A stretch of DNA of 64,000 nt from Pseudomonadota bacterium (GCA_020161575.1 JAIUNR010000009.1:1-64000), one strand, 5' to 3'. Positions 30,204 through 39,267 are shown, counted from the stretch's first letter. The notes: generated from the letters alone by a model not told the origin. A program made the numbers and translations.

Positions 30204-30343
30204 TGTATTTCAAGAGCTGCGAGCCCGAAGCTCCAGATTGTGTAAAAAACCGCAGAGGCAGGAGGGTCTACCCATCCCTTGGGAAAAACCCCGCTTCGAG
30301 CACCGATATCCACGATGTTCTCATCAAAGGGAGGACAATAATC

Positions 30344-31789
30344 ATGATCGACGTGATCCGGGGCGGCACCATCGCCACTGCAACGGAGATGTTCGAAGCT
30401 GATCTCGCCATTGCCGATGGCAGGATCGTCGCCATTGGACGCAATCTCCCGGCTGGCGGGCGGGAAATCGATGCGCGAGGCAGGCTCGTCCTGCCCGGCG
30501 GGGTCGATTCCCATTGCCATATCGAGCAGCTTTCCGGCGGCGGCATCATGAACGCGGATACATTCGAGACCGCCACGCGTTCTGCCGCTTTCGGGGGGAC
30601 GACGAGTGTGATCTCCTTCGCCGCCCAGCACCGCGATATGAACCTTCGCGAGGTCGTTGCGGATTACACCGCCCGCGCCGCGCGCGGCGCGTTGATCGAC
30701 CACGCCTTCCACCTCATGGTTGCGAACCCGGACCGCCAGACGATCGATCACGACATTCCAACCCTCGTGGAAGAAGGGCATCGCTCGGTGAAGGTCTTCA
30801 TGACCTATGACCGCGTGCAGGTGAATGACGAGCAATTGCTGGAAGTGCTGCTCGCCGTCCGCCAGGTCGGCGGTCTGGTCTGCGTCCATGCCGAAAATCA
30901 CGGCATGCTCAAATGGATCGGCGAAAGATTGACCGCGCGGGGCTTCACAGCGCCGCAATTCCACGCGGTGAGCCATCCGCGCGAAGCGGAGATCGAGGCG
31001 TTTCAGCGCCTGATCACCTTTTCGCGCCTCACCGACCAGCCGGTGATGATCTTCCATGTCTCGACCAAGGAAGGCGCGGCCATTATCCGCCAGGCGCGCG
31101 GCGAGGGCGTCAAGATCTTCGCCGAGACCTGCCCCCATTATCTCTTCCAGGAAGCCGCCATACTCAAGCAGCCCGGCATCGATGGCGCAAAATACATCTG
31201 CTCCCCACCCCAGCGGGAAAGCGCAGATCAGGAGGCGCTCTGGCGCGCGCTGGAGCTTGGTGATCTGCAGGTGCTTTCCTCCGATCACGCGCCCTATCGC
31301 ATGGATGCGAGCGGGAAGCTCTCCGCGGGGCCCAACCCGCCTTTCAAGGCCATGGCCAACGGCATGCCCGGCCTCGCGATGCGTCTGCCGTTGCTTTTCG
31401 ATGCGATGGTCTCGAAAGGGCGCCTCGGCCTCGGCAAATTCGTCGAACTCACCGCGACCGCGCCGGCACGGCTCTACGACCTGCCGGGCAAAGGCGCCAT
31501 CGCCATCGGCATGGATGCCGATCTCGCTTTGTGGAACCCGGACCGGGAGGTTACCCTCGGCGAAACCCATGACAATGCCGGCTACAATCCTTTTGCCGGC
31601 CAGAAGGTGAAGGGCTGGCCGGAAACGGTACTTAGCCGCGGGAAGGTCGTCGTTCACGACGGTGATATCCTCGGCAGGCCCGGCGACGGCCGCCTGCTCT
31701 TGCGAAAGGCCGGCCCCGCGACCCGGCCTACCGGCCGCCTTTCGGAAAGTTTTGATCCCCTGCGCAATTTTGGCGCTGAACTTTATTGA
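30344..31789 (+). CDS. hydA: Dihydropyrimidinase/D-hydantoinase family cyclic amidohydrolase
   Basis: The 481-residue enzyme should open a cyclic imide or ureide such as dihydrouracil or a hydantoin. The dinuclear metal site is complete: H57 and H59 in GVDSHCHIE, the carboxylated lysine K150 in RSVKVFMTYD, then VHAEN, FHVSTKEG and the aspartate in SSDHAPYR. These positions match those of known hydantoinases. The ATG at 30344 follows AGGGAGGAC. A racemase gene begins 8 bases after its stop. No carbamoylase gene is visible nearby, so the open-chain product must be handled by another enzyme. Confidence 0.9.
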   Translation: MIDVIRGGTIATATEMFEADLAIADGRIVAIGRNLPAGGREIDARGRLVLPGGVDSHCHIEQLSGGGIMNADTFETATRSAAFGGTTSVISFAAQHRDMNLREVVADYTARAARGALIDHAFHLMVANPDRQTIDHDIPTLVEEGHRSVKVFMTYDRVQVNDEQLLEVLLAVRQVGGLVCVHAENHGMLKWIGERLTARGFTAPQFHAVSHPREAEIEAFQRLITFSRLTDQPVMIFHVSTKEGAAIIRQARGEGVKIFAETCPHYLFQEAAILKQPGIDGAKYICSPPQRESADQEALWRALELGDLQVLSSDHAPYRMDASGKLSAGPNPPFKAMANGMPGLAMRLPLLFDAMVSKGRLGLGKFVELTATAPARLYDLPGKGAIAIGMDADLALWNPDREVTLGETHDNAGYNPFAGQKVKGWPETVLSRGKVVVHDGDILGRPGDGRLLLRKAGPATRPTGRLSESFDPLRNFGAELY

Positions 31790-31797
31790 GGCTTGCG

Positions 31798-32460
31798 ATG
31801 GAACGCACCGTTTTCGTCATAAATCCGAACTCATTGGAGAAGGTCACGGCCGGCATTGATGCGGCGATCGCGCCGCTGCGCGCCGCCGATGGCCCGGCGA
31901 TCCGCTGCCTGACGTTGAAGGAAGGACCGCCAGGTATCCAGTCGCAACGCGATGTCGACAGCGTCATCCTGCCGATGCTGGCGCTGGCGAAGACGGTGGA
32001 AGCGCAAGCCGCCGCCTATGTCATCGCCTGTTTTTCCGATCCGGGTCTGCACGCGCTGCGCGAGCAGACCCGCGTGCCGGTTCTGGGTATCGCTGAATGC
32101 GGAATTCTCACGGCGATGACCATGGGGCAACGCTTCGGCATCATCGCCATCCTCCCGACATCGATCCCGCGACATCTGCGCTATGTCGGCGCGATGGGCG
32201 TGACGCAGCGCCTTGCAGGAGACCTCGCGCTCGGATTGGGCGTGGCGGAACTTTCGGACGAGACCCGCACGCTGGAGCGCATGAAGGAGGTCGGCGCCCG
32301 CCTGCGTGACAACCACGGCGCCGATGTCCTCGTGATGGGTTGCGCCGGCATGGCCCGTTATCGCGTGGCCATCGAGGACCATCTGGGCATTCCGGTGGTC
32401 GAGCCGACCCAGGCCGCGACCGCAATGGCCGTGGGCCGGGCACGGTTCGCCGGAACCTGA
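31798..32460 (+). CDS. Asp/Glu/hydantoin racemase family protein
   Basis: The 220-residue protein has the two-cysteine site of the racemase superfamily: C78 in VIACFSDPG and C182 in VMGCAGMARY. The spacing matches hydantoin racemase HyuE. It begins VFVINPNSLEKVT, also typical of HyuE-like members. Together with the hydantoinase it could invert a 5-substituted hydantoin or an amino-acid derivative, so that both enantiomers are used. It follows the hydantoinase gene by 8 bases and is convergent with the VOC gene, with no spacer. Confidence 0.88.
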   Translation: MERTVFVINPNSLEKVTAGIDAAIAPLRAADGPAIRCLTLKEGPPGIQSQRDVDSVILPMLALAKTVEAQAAAYVIACFSDPGLHALREQTRVPVLGIAECGILTAMTMGQRFGIIAILPTSIPRHLRYVGAMGVTQRLAGDLALGLGVAELSDETRTLERMKEVGARLRDNHGADVLVMGCAGMARYRVAIEDHLGIPVVEPTQAATAMAVGRARFAGT

Positions 32461-32856
32461 TCAGGTGAGCGCGGACTGGATCTCGATCTGATAGCCCTCG
32501 GGATCGTTGAAGACGAAAGCACGGATGCCAAGCTCCGCGCTCGAACGCGGCGGGCGAAGCCCATCGGGACCAACTTGCTCGATATAGGCATACCAGGCAT
32601 CAACATCCTCAACCCGGATGCAGATCTGCACCGGCTTGACCGGATGCGCGCGGTGGGAGCCGCGCGTCTCATCGACGAGTCCGACATGCGCCTCGCCTGT
32701 CACGTGATAAATCTTCGACCACCCCTGATCGATTGCGAGGGAGAGTCCCAGCACCTCTTCATAGAAGCGCATCGCCGCCGGCAGGTCCTTGTAGTAGAGA
32801 AAGGTGATCATTTTGCGGTTGGCCGACACTGGGGGGCGCTGCGGGTGCTTGTTCAT
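32461..32856 (-). CDS. VOC (glyoxalase/dioxygenase) superfamily protein
   Basis: The 131-residue protein is a single vicinal-oxygen-chelate domain: ITFLYYKDLPAAMRFYEEVL, then HVGLVDETRG, then VQICIRVEDVDAWYAYIEQ, and at the end FVFNDPEGYQIEIQS with the metal glutamate. The substrate is unknown. In this setting it may be an isomerase, a dioxygenase or a resistance-like binding protein. AAGGAGAG precedes the ATG at 32856. It is divergent from the transporter operon, so the site at 32930 could act on both. A much longer open frame through this region is an artefact of the transporter genes on the other strand. Confidence 0.85.
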   Translation of the reverse strand: MNKHPQRPPVSANRKMITFLYYKDLPAAMRFYEEVLGLSLAIDQGWSKIYHVTGEAHVGLVDETRGSHRAHPVKPVQICIRVEDVDAWYAYIEQVGPDGLRPPRSSAELGIRAFVFNDPEGYQIEIQSALT

Positions 32857-32929
32857 TTGCTCTCCTTTGCGCGCAACACTCCCCTGATTGCGAGAGAGCC
32901 CGTTGATGCGCGGATTTTTATGGTGTAGC

Positions 32930-32943
32930 GTTTGTATACCGCG
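32930..32943. promoter_or_regulatory. Putative GntR operator at the transporter promoter (site B)
   Basis: TTTGTATACCGCG has GTATAC at 32934-32939 and fits the FadR-subfamily operator as TGTA-TACC. It lies 31 bases before the ATG of the binding protein gene, a place where a bound repressor would block transcription start. It shares TGTATACCGCG with site D, an 11-base identity. Confidence 0.62.
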
Positions 32944-32973
32944 CTGAAAGACGCGACAAGGAGAGGTAATGCC

Positions 32974-34011
32974 ATGAAGAAAATCAAAGGTTTGAAATGG
33001 GTCGTGGGGCTTGGCCTCGCAGCGGGCATGGCGGCGGTGTCGGTCGCTCCGGCCAACGCGCAGGCCACGCTCGACACCGTGAAGAAGCGGGGCAAGGTGC
33101 GCTGCGGCGTGGCGCCGACCTCGCCCGGCTTCTCCTTCGCGGATGACAAGGGCGTGCGTCGCGGGTTCGATATCGACATCTGCCGCGCGGTCTCGGCGGC
33201 TGTTTTCGGTGACCCCGACAAGGTCGAGCATGTTCCGCTCAACACCAATGTGCGCTTCCAGGCGCTGCAATCGGGCGAAATCGACATTCTCTCGCGCCAG
33301 ACTACCTGGACCTTCTCGCGCGACAATTCCCTGGGCCTCGATTTCGGCCCGGTGGTCTTCTACGACGGTCAGGGCATCATGGTGACGTCCAAGCTCGGCG
33401 TGAAGAGCGCGGGCGAGCTTTCGAGCGCGGCGGTCTGCGTGCTGCCCGGCACCACGACGCAGCAGAACCTTGAGGATTATTTCCGCCCGCGGAAGATCAA
33501 GTATGAGTCCGTCGTGTTCGAGAACACGGATGAATGGCGCAACGCCTATTTCAACGGCCGTTGCGACGCGCTCACCACCGACCGTTCGGACCTGGCTTCC
33601 GTGCGTGCCATCGCCCAGGACCCGGCGGCGCATGTCATCCTGCCTGAAACGATCTCCAAGGAGCCGCTCGCGCCTGTCATCCGCCAGAATGACGCGAACT
33701 GGAAGGATATCGTGAGCTGGAGCGTCTTCGCGCTCTTCGCGGCCGAAGAAATGAAGATGACGCAGGCGAATGTCGACACCTTCCTCAAGAGCCAGGACCC
33801 TGAGATCCAGCGCATGATGGGTGTCAATGGCGATCTCGGCAAAATGCTCGGGCTCGACGCCAAATGGGCCTATAACGTGATCAAGGGCGTCGGCAACTAT
33901 GCCGAAGTGTTCGACCGGAACGTCGGCCCGAACACCAAGCTCGGCCTCTCGCGCGGGCCGAACAAGCTGTGGACCGAAGGCGGCCTGCTCTACTCCCCGC
34001 CCTTCCGCTGA
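32974..34011 (+). CDS. aapJ: Amino-acid ABC transporter substrate-binding protein (AapJ-like)
   Basis: The 345-residue periplasmic protein has a signal peptide (MKKIKGLKWVVG, cut after ANA near residue 29) and the SBP family 3 layout. Family marks are KKRGKVRCGVAPTSPGF, RRGFDIDICRAVSAAVFG and the hinge region VCVLPGTTTQQNLEDYF. It is most like AapJ of the general L-amino-acid permease of rhizobia. AGGAGAGG precedes the ATG at 32974. Site B in its promoter places it under the GntR regulator, so the ligand may be a specialised amino acid and not the broad Aap range. Confidence 0.9.
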   Translation: MKKIKGLKWVVGLGLAAGMAAVSVAPANAQATLDTVKKRGKVRCGVAPTSPGFSFADDKGVRRGFDIDICRAVSAAVFGDPDKVEHVPLNTNVRFQALQSGEIDILSRQTTWTFSRDNSLGLDFGPVVFYDGQGIMVTSKLGVKSAGELSSAAVCVLPGTTTQQNLEDYFRPRKIKYESVVFENTDEWRNAYFNGRCDALTTDRSDLASVRAIAQDPAAHVILPETISKEPLAPVIRQNDANWKDIVSWSVFALFAAEEMKMTQANVDTFLKSQDPEIQRMMGVNGDLGKMLGLDAKWAYNVIKGVGNYAEVFDRNVGPNTKLGLSRGPNKLWTEGGLLYSPPFR

Positions 34012-34022
34012 GTCCCTCCCCG

Positions 34023-34051
34023 CCGGGCGGCGAAAGCCGCCCGGTTTTCTT
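34023..34051 (+). terminator. Intercistronic stem-loop between binding protein and permease genes
   Basis: CCGGGCGGC and GCCGCCCGG form a nine-base stem with a GAAA loop, followed by TTTTCTT. It would end part of the transcription after the binding-protein gene. This commonly makes the soluble binding protein more abundant than the membrane subunits. Confidence 0.75.
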
Positions 34052-34071
34052 CCTAGGTCAGGATACTTCCC

Positions 34072-35244
34072 ATGCGCCACGTTGCCGGGCGAGCGACGCG
34101 CCTTTTCTATGATCTGCGTTTTCGCGCGATATTCTACCAGGTCTTGGCCGTTGGCGCCGTGATCCTCGTTGGCCTCTATCTCTTCTCGAACGTCTCGCGG
34201 AAGTTGGCCGAGCAGAACATCGTCACGGGGTTTGATTTCCTCTGGCGCGAGGCCGGATTCGTCATTTCCCAGACGCTGATCGACTACAAGCCCACGGACA
34301 GCTATGCTTGGGCGCTCGTCACCGGGATCATCAACACCATCTGGGTCTCGATCCTGGGCGTGATTTTCTCGACGCTGATCGGACTCGTCGTTGGCGTGGC
34401 GCGGCTCTCGAAGAACCCGCTTCTGGCCTTTCTCGCCTTCCTGTTCGTTGAGGCACTGCGCAATGTGCCGCTGCTGCTTTACCTGTTCTTCTGGTACGCA
34501 TTGATCGTCACCACCCTGCCGCCCGTGCGCGAGGCGTGGGAGATCGTGCCCAGCGTCTTCATCTCCAACAGCGGATTCACAATCCCCTCGCTGAACTGGA
34601 GTCCGGCGCATAGCGTCGTACTTGGTGCGCTGATCCTGGGCGGTTTCCTCGCGATTTTCGTGCGCCGCAAGCTGATCGCGCAGCGCGTGGAAACCGGCGT
34701 GGAGCGGGTGTTGTGGCCCTGGACCGCGCTGGCGCTTCTTGTTCCCGTCGCGCTCGCGATCCTGATCGCTCAACCCGATTTCGCCATCAATTTCCCGGAA
34801 AAGGGGCGCTTCCGCCTCACCGGCGGCGCGCATCTCAAACCGGAATTCACCGCGCTCCTGATCGGCCTCACCCTTTCCGCGGCGGCAAGCAACGCCGAGA
34901 CCATCCGCTCCGGCATCCTTTCGGTGCGCAAGGGGCAATGGGAGGCGTCACGCTCGCTCGGACTGGATGACCGTCAGGCGTTGCGTCTCGTGGTGCTGCC
35001 ACAGGCGTTGCGGGTCATCATTCCTCCGATGACAAGCGCGTATCTGAGCCTTTTCAAGAATTCGTCGCTCGCCATCGCGATCGGATACCCCGATCTGGTG
35101 ATGGTCGCGAACACCACCATGAACCAGACCGGGCAGGCGATCGAAGGCATCGCGATCTTCATGCTGGTCTATCTCGGTCTTTCGATCACCATCTCGCTGA
35201 TCATGAACTGGTATAACGGGCGCGTCGCGCTCAAGGAGCGCTGA
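34072..35244 (+). CDS. aapQ: Amino-acid ABC transporter permease (AapQ-like)
   Basis: The 390-residue inner-membrane subunit has the longer form seen in AapQ, with extra helices before the core. The EAA motif is present as EASRSLGLDDRQALRLVVLP. The core signature FVEALRNVPLLLYLFFWY lies near residue 125. It pairs with the next permease in the polar amino-acid uptake family. It begins 60 bases after the binding-protein gene and 16 bases beyond the U-tract of the stem-loop. Three bases separate it from the next gene. Confidence 0.92.
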   Translation: MRHVAGRATRLFYDLRFRAIFYQVLAVGAVILVGLYLFSNVSRKLAEQNIVTGFDFLWREAGFVISQTLIDYKPTDSYAWALVTGIINTIWVSILGVIFSTLIGLVVGVARLSKNPLLAFLAFLFVEALRNVPLLLYLFFWYALIVTTLPPVREAWEIVPSVFISNSGFTIPSLNWSPAHSVVLGALILGGFLAIFVRRKLIAQRVETGVERVLWPWTALALLVPVALAILIAQPDFAINFPEKGRFRLTGGAHLKPEFTALLIGLTLSAAASNAETIRSGILSVRKGQWEASRSLGLDDRQALRLVVLPQALRVIIPPMTSAYLSLFKNSSLAIAIGYPDLVMVANTTMNQTGQAIEGIAIFMLVYLGLSITISLIMNWYNGRVALKER

Positions 35245-35247
35245 GCC

Positions 35248-36333
35248 ATGCAGGAAGCGAGCATCATCCGCATCGCCCCGCCACCCCAGCCGGGCTATTT
35301 CAAACGCACGTTGGGCGCCCTGTTCGCGACGCCCCTCAACGCGATCGTCACCCTGATATGCCTTTGGCTGTTCTGGCTTGTCCTTAAGGGCAGCTATGGC
35401 TGGCTGATCGCGCGCATGGTCACCGAAGGCGGTTCGACAGCCTGCCGCGCGGGGAACGGCTTCTGTCTGCCCTTCTTCCAGGCCAAGCTGCGCTTCCTCA
35501 TTTTCGGGGTTTATCCCTATGAAGAGCATTGGCGCGCGGGCAGCGCGATGCTGCTCTTCCTCGCGGGGCTGGGGATCTCCATGATCCCGCGCTTCTGGGG
35601 CCGCTGGCTGCTGGTGCTGTGGACCGGCATCGTGGTCGCGAGCTTCGTGCTGATTTCCGGCGGGATCTTCGGCCTGAAGCCGATTGAGACCTCGCAGTGG
35701 AGCGGACTTCCCCTCTCGCTGATCCTCACCACCGTGGGTCTTGCGCTGGGCTTCCCGCTTGGTGTGATCCTGGCGCTGGCGCGCGCTTCGAACCTGCCGG
35801 CGATTCGTGTCCTCGCGATCGTCTTCATTGAAGTCGTGCGCGGCGTGCCGCTGATCTCGATCCTCTTCATGGCCTCGGTCATGCTGCCGCTCTTCATGCC
35901 GACCGGCCTGACGGTGGACAAGCTGCTGAGAGCGCAGATCGCGATCATCATCTTCGCCGCCGCCTATATCGCCGAAGCCGTTCGCGGCGGCCTGCAGGCG
36001 ATCCCGCGCGGCCAGCACGAGGCTGCCGGCGCGCTTGGGCTGCATTACTGGCAGGCCATGCGGCAGATCATCCTGCCGCAGGCGATCAAGATCGTCATTC
36101 CGCCGCTCGTGAACATCTCGATCGGCTTCTTCCAGGACACGACCCTGGTAACGATCATCGGCCTGCTCGACTTCCTGTCCACGATCCGCGCGGCCATGAC
36201 CGACCCGGAATGGATCGGCGCGGCGGTGCTGGAAGGCTATCTCTTCGCCGCCTTCGTCTATCTCGTGTTTTCCTATTCGATGGGCGCCTATAGCCGCTAT
36301 CTCGAGCGAAGGCTGCGCACGGGCCACGACTGA
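35248..36333 (+). CDS. aapM: Amino-acid ABC transporter permease (AapM-like)
   Basis: The 361-residue protein is the second permease of the Aap-type importer. Its EAA loop is visible as EAAGALGLHYWQAMRQIILP, and the conserved FIEVVRGVPLISILFMA lies near residue 192. The gene follows aapQ by 3 bases. In Aap systems an ATPase gene (aapP) normally comes next, but here a strong terminator and an opposed oxidoreductase gene follow. The importer must therefore use an ATPase encoded elsewhere. Confidence 0.92.
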   Translation: MQEASIIRIAPPPQPGYFKRTLGALFATPLNAIVTLICLWLFWLVLKGSYGWLIARMVTEGGSTACRAGNGFCLPFFQAKLRFLIFGVYPYEEHWRAGSAMLLFLAGLGISMIPRFWGRWLLVLWTGIVVASFVLISGGIFGLKPIETSQWSGLPLSLILTTVGLALGFPLGVILALARASNLPAIRVLAIVFIEVVRGVPLISILFMASVMLPLFMPTGLTVDKLLRAQIAIIIFAAAYIAEAVRGGLQAIPRGQHEAAGALGLHYWQAMRQIILPQAIKIVIPPLVNISIGFFQDTTLVTIIGLLDFLSTIRAAMTDPEWIGAAVLEGYLFAAFVYLVFSYSMGAYSRYLERRLRTGHD

Positions 36334-36340
36334 AACAAAA

Positions 36341-36365
36341 AAGGGCGGCCCGCGGGCCGCCCTTC
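36341..36365. terminator. Bidirectional terminator between aapM and the FAD oxidoreductase gene
   Basis: Two 12-base arms, AAGGGCGGCCCG and CGGGCCGCCCTT, form a perfect palindrome. Read on the reverse strand the stem is followed by a T-run (the AAAAAA at 36337-36342), so it should end the oxidoreductase transcript efficiently. It also ends the importer operon on the forward strand. Confidence 0.85.
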
Positions 36366-36382
36366 TTGCATGAATGCCCCAC

Positions 36383-37678
36383 TCAGCCGGCGCGGGCCGC
36401 GCGGAATTCGCGGATGTAATCAATCGCCTGATAGGTCCAGTAAGTCATCTGCGCCGTCGCTGTACCGAAAGGTCCGCCCGCCCAGTTGAGCCCGAAAGGC
36501 GCATAGAGCCGGTAGCGGTCCGAGGCACCGAGAATGCCTTCCGCCACAACGCGCCCGGCAATGGAGGTGGTGTTGAGCCCGTGGCCGCCAAAGCCGTAGC
36601 AATGCCAGATTCCCGGCTGCATCTGGCCGATCATCGGCATGAGATGGCGCGCATAGGCCATGAGGCCGGACCAGGCGACCTCGACCTTGATCCCTTCGAG
36701 CTGCGGATAGGTCGAAACCATCGTCCGCCGGAGCATGTCCGCCAGTCGGCGCGGCTCGCTGGTGCGCGTGGTGATCCGCCCGCCCCAGAGGATTCGTGAT
36801 CCGCCTTCGACCAGCCGGTAGTAATCGCCTGCGCGGCGATTGTCGCTGATCGCATAGGGCGCACGGATTGCCTCGGCGATACGCTCCGGTGCCTTCTCGG
36901 TAAGCAGCACATAGGTCGCGATGGGCAGAATGGCGCGCTGCATCTTCGGGGTCACGGGCCCCGTGTAGCCGCCGGTCGCGAAGACGACCTCCTTCGCCGA
37001 GACGCTACCGGCGGATGTCCTGAGCACTTTCTCGGCGCCGTCGAGTTCGGTGGTTATCACGGCGGAATGCTCGAAAATACGCCCGCCCAGCGCCTCAATT
37101 CCGCGCGCGAGGCCACGGGCATAGTTCAACGGGTGAAAGTGGAAAGCCTGCGGATCAAAAAGCGCCTCGTAGTATTTGCGCGAGCGCAGGACAGAGCGGA
37201 CCTCCTCCTTCGAGCGCAGCTCGAGGGAATAGCCGAAATCGCGGGCCATATCGTCGCGCCGCGCGGCAAGCCCACCCGTATCGGCATAACGCAGAACCGA
37301 GAGCTTGCCGTAAACCGGCACGTTGTCTTCCATCTTCAGCGCAGCGAGATTCTCCTCGATGATGCGCGCCCCCTCGATGGAAAGACGATAGAGCGCATGC
37401 GCCTTCTCCTTGCCCGCCATCAAGGCGATATGCCCGAGGCCGGTCGCGTAACCCGGCCCGACAAACCCGCCATTGCGACCCGAGGCCCCCCAGCCGACCT
37501 TTTGAGCTTCGAGCAAAACCACGCTCTTGCCGGCGCGCGCCAGTTCGAGCGCCGCCGTGAGCCCCGCAAGCCCGCCGCCGACAAGCGCGACATCTGCCTC
37601 GACACGGCCCGAGAGCGCGGGGCGGCTCTGCGTGTCGGTCAGGGTGCGGGCATAATAGCAATCGATGTAGGTGGACAT
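36383..37678 (-). CDS. FAD-dependent amine/amino-acid oxidoreductase (DAO family)
   Basis: The 431-residue protein has the FAD-binding VALVGGGLAGLTAALELARAG at residues 30-50 and a second family block WGASGRNGGFVGPGYATG near 63-80. At the C-terminus GFGGHGLNTTSIAGRVVAE contacts the isoalloxazine. This pattern is that of the PuuB/sarcosine-oxidase-like DAO group, which oxidises secondary or primary amines to imines with release of hydrogen peroxide or reduction of an acceptor. It is divergent from an amidohydrolase gene across a 135-base region holding an operator-like palindrome. It may oxidise an amine released by the cluster's hydrolases. Confidence 0.88.
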   Translation of the reverse strand: MSTYIDCYYARTLTDTQSRPALSGRVEADVALVGGGLAGLTAALELARAGKSVVLLEAQKVGWGASGRNGGFVGPGYATGLGHIALMAGKEKAHALYRLSIEGARIIEENLAALKMEDNVPVYGKLSVLRYADTGGLAARRDDMARDFGYSLELRSKEEVRSVLRSRKYYEALFDPQAFHFHPLNYARGLARGIEALGGRIFEHSAVITTELDGAEKVLRTSAGSVSAKEVVFATGGYTGPVTPKMQRAILPIATYVLLTEKAPERIAEAIRAPYAISDNRRAGDYYRLVEGGSRILWGGRITTRTSEPRRLADMLRRTMVSTYPQLEGIKVEVAWSGLMAYARHLMPMIGQMQPGIWHCYGFGGHGLNTTSIAGRVVAEGILGASDRYRLYAPFGLNWAGGPFGTATAQMTYWTYQAIDYIREFRAARAG

Positions 37679-37726
37679 GGCTTTATCCTAGCCTTGAAGC
37701 GTTTCCGTTGAATAGGGGATAGGCGA

Positions 37727-37748
37727 GAATACCGCTGGTATGCAATAC
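37727..37748. promoter_or_regulatory. Operator-like palindrome between oxidoreductase and amidohydrolase genes (site C)
   Basis: The sequence has two overlapping inverted repeats, ATACC-GCT-GGTAT (37729-37741) and GTAT-GCA-ATAC (37738-37748). The half-sites resemble the GTATAC sites of this cluster but with a three-base spacer, so the match to the FadR-type consensus is weaker. Its place in a divergent promoter region is the main support. Confidence 0.4.
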
Positions 37749-37813
37749 TCATGGCAACAGTGAACATGCCCGGATCATCGCGAAACCGGGCCACTCCGAA
37801 CCGGAAACGCACC

Positions 37814-39262
37814 ATGAGCACATCTGAAAGAACCACCCTCTTCCGCAACTGCGACTGGCTGGTCGCCTGGGATGCGAAGGCCAAGACGCATGTCTATCTG
37901 CGGGATGCTGACTTCGTTATCCGCGGCAAGGATATCGTGCATGTCGGCAAGAATTACGCCGGCGGAGCGGATGTCGAGGTCGATGCACGCGACATGATGA
38001 TCATGCCCGGCTTTGTCGATATCCATTCCCATCCCGGCCATGAGCCGGGCTGGAAGGGCATGCTCGAAGAGCTGGGATCGCCGCGTCTGGGGCAATCCTC
38101 GCTTTATGAATTCATGCCCGTCTTCAATATCGCGCCGGAATATGCGCGCCCCTCACTGCGCGTCGCGGCCTCGGAATTGCTCAAGAGCGGGGTCACGACC
38201 ATCTGTGATCTCGGCCGTCCGCGCGAAAGCTGGGCGGATGATTATGCCGAGACGGGTATCCGCGCCGTGCTCTGGGGCATGTTCCGCTCGGGCCCGTGGA
38301 AGACGCGCAACGGCCATACCGTCGAATACGATCTCGACCCCAAGGCGGGCGACAAGGCGCTGCTCGACGCCATCGCCATTGCCGACAAGGCATCGAAACA
38401 CCCATCAGGGCGCATCACAGGCTTCATCGGCCCCTCGCAGATCGATACCTGCACCGAAGGGCAGATCCGCGACGCCCTCGATGCCGCACGCGAGCGCGGC
38501 CAGCCGATCCAAATCCATGCCGCGCAATCGATGATCGAATTCCAGGAGATCATGAAGCGCTATGGCGCCACGCCGATCGAGTGGCTGGAAAAGATCGGTG
38601 CGCTCGGGCCGGATACGATCATCGGCCATGGCATCTTCCTCAACGACCACCCCTGGCTTCATTGGCCGCATGCCAATGATTTCGAGCGCCTGCGCGACAG
38701 CGGCGCGGGGGTCGCGCATTGCCCGGTGGTGTTCGCGCGGCGCGGCATCGCGCTCAACACGCTCTCGCGCTATATGAAGGCGGGCATCCGCTGCGGCATC
38801 GGCACGGACAGCTTCCCCCACAATATGCTCGATGAGCTGCGCATGGCCTGCTACGCCGGGCGCATCATCGCCGGCTCCTTCACGGCGGCGACCACGCGCG
38901 ACGCCTTCACCGCCGCGACATCAATGGGCGCGGACATGATCCGGCGCCCCGATCTCGGGCGCCTGGCGCCTGGCGCGAAGGCCGATTTCTCGATCGTCGA
39001 CATGCGCAACCCCTATATGCAGCCGGATTACGAGCCGATCCGCTCGCTGGTCTATTCCGCGAATGACCGCGCCATCCGCGATGTCTATGTCGACGGGCGC
39101 CAGGTCGTCCGCGATGGCAAGGTGCTCGATTTCGATATCAGCGAGGATATCGAGCTGCTGCGCCGCGCGCAGAAAGAGGCGATCGACAACGCGCCGAATG
39201 TCGATTGGGCCGGGCGGCGGATGGACCAGCTCTCGCCGCGCGTCTTCGATATCCAGCCTTGA
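37814..39262 (+). CDS. Metal-dependent amidohydrolase/deaminase, SsnA/AtzB-like (copy 1)
   Basis: The 482-residue protein belongs to the amidohydrolase superfamily branch that includes chlorohydrolases and aminohydrolases. The metal ligands are seen as HSH in GFVDIHSHPG, histidine in IQIHAAQS, histidine in IIGHGIFL, and aspartate in CGIGTDSFP. It should attack a C-N or C-Cl bond on a ring or guanidine-like group. It is clearly paralogous to the facing gene at 39295: shared blocks include PSQI(D/E)T, HAAQ(S/T)M and GTDS(F/Y)P-NML. The ATG at 37814 follows GGAAAC and gives the same length as the paralogue. Its substrate is unknown. Confidence 0.86.
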   Translation: MSTSERTTLFRNCDWLVAWDAKAKTHVYLRDADFVIRGKDIVHVGKNYAGGADVEVDARDMMIMPGFVDIHSHPGHEPGWKGMLEELGSPRLGQSSLYEFMPVFNIAPEYARPSLRVAASELLKSGVTTICDLGRPRESWADDYAETGIRAVLWGMFRSGPWKTRNGHTVEYDLDPKAGDKALLDAIAIADKASKHPSGRITGFIGPSQIDTCTEGQIRDALDAARERGQPIQIHAAQSMIEFQEIMKRYGATPIEWLEKIGALGPDTIIGHGIFLNDHPWLHWPHANDFERLRDSGAGVAHCPVVFARRGIALNTLSRYMKAGIRCGIGTDSFPHNMLDELRMACYAGRIIAGSFTAATTRDAFTAATSMGADMIRRPDLGRLAPGAKADFSIVDMRNPYMQPDYEPIRSLVYSANDRAIRDVYVDGRQVVRDGKVLDFDISEDIELLRRAQKEAIDNAPNVDWAGRRMDQLSPRVFDIQP

Positions 39263-39267
39263 GAAAG

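Noticed and set aside
30177-30208. Sigma-70 promoter with TATACT at 30195 before the hydantoinase gene
   Set aside because: The TATACT looks good as a -10, but no -35 lies at 16-18 bases. The nearest TTTACA is only 9 bases away. I kept the GTATAC site only as a putative operator.
32461-34938. Reverse-strand open frame of 825 codons
   Set aside because: Only its last 131 codons (the VOC protein with its own ribosome site at 32856) are real. The rest lies opposite aapJ and aapQ.
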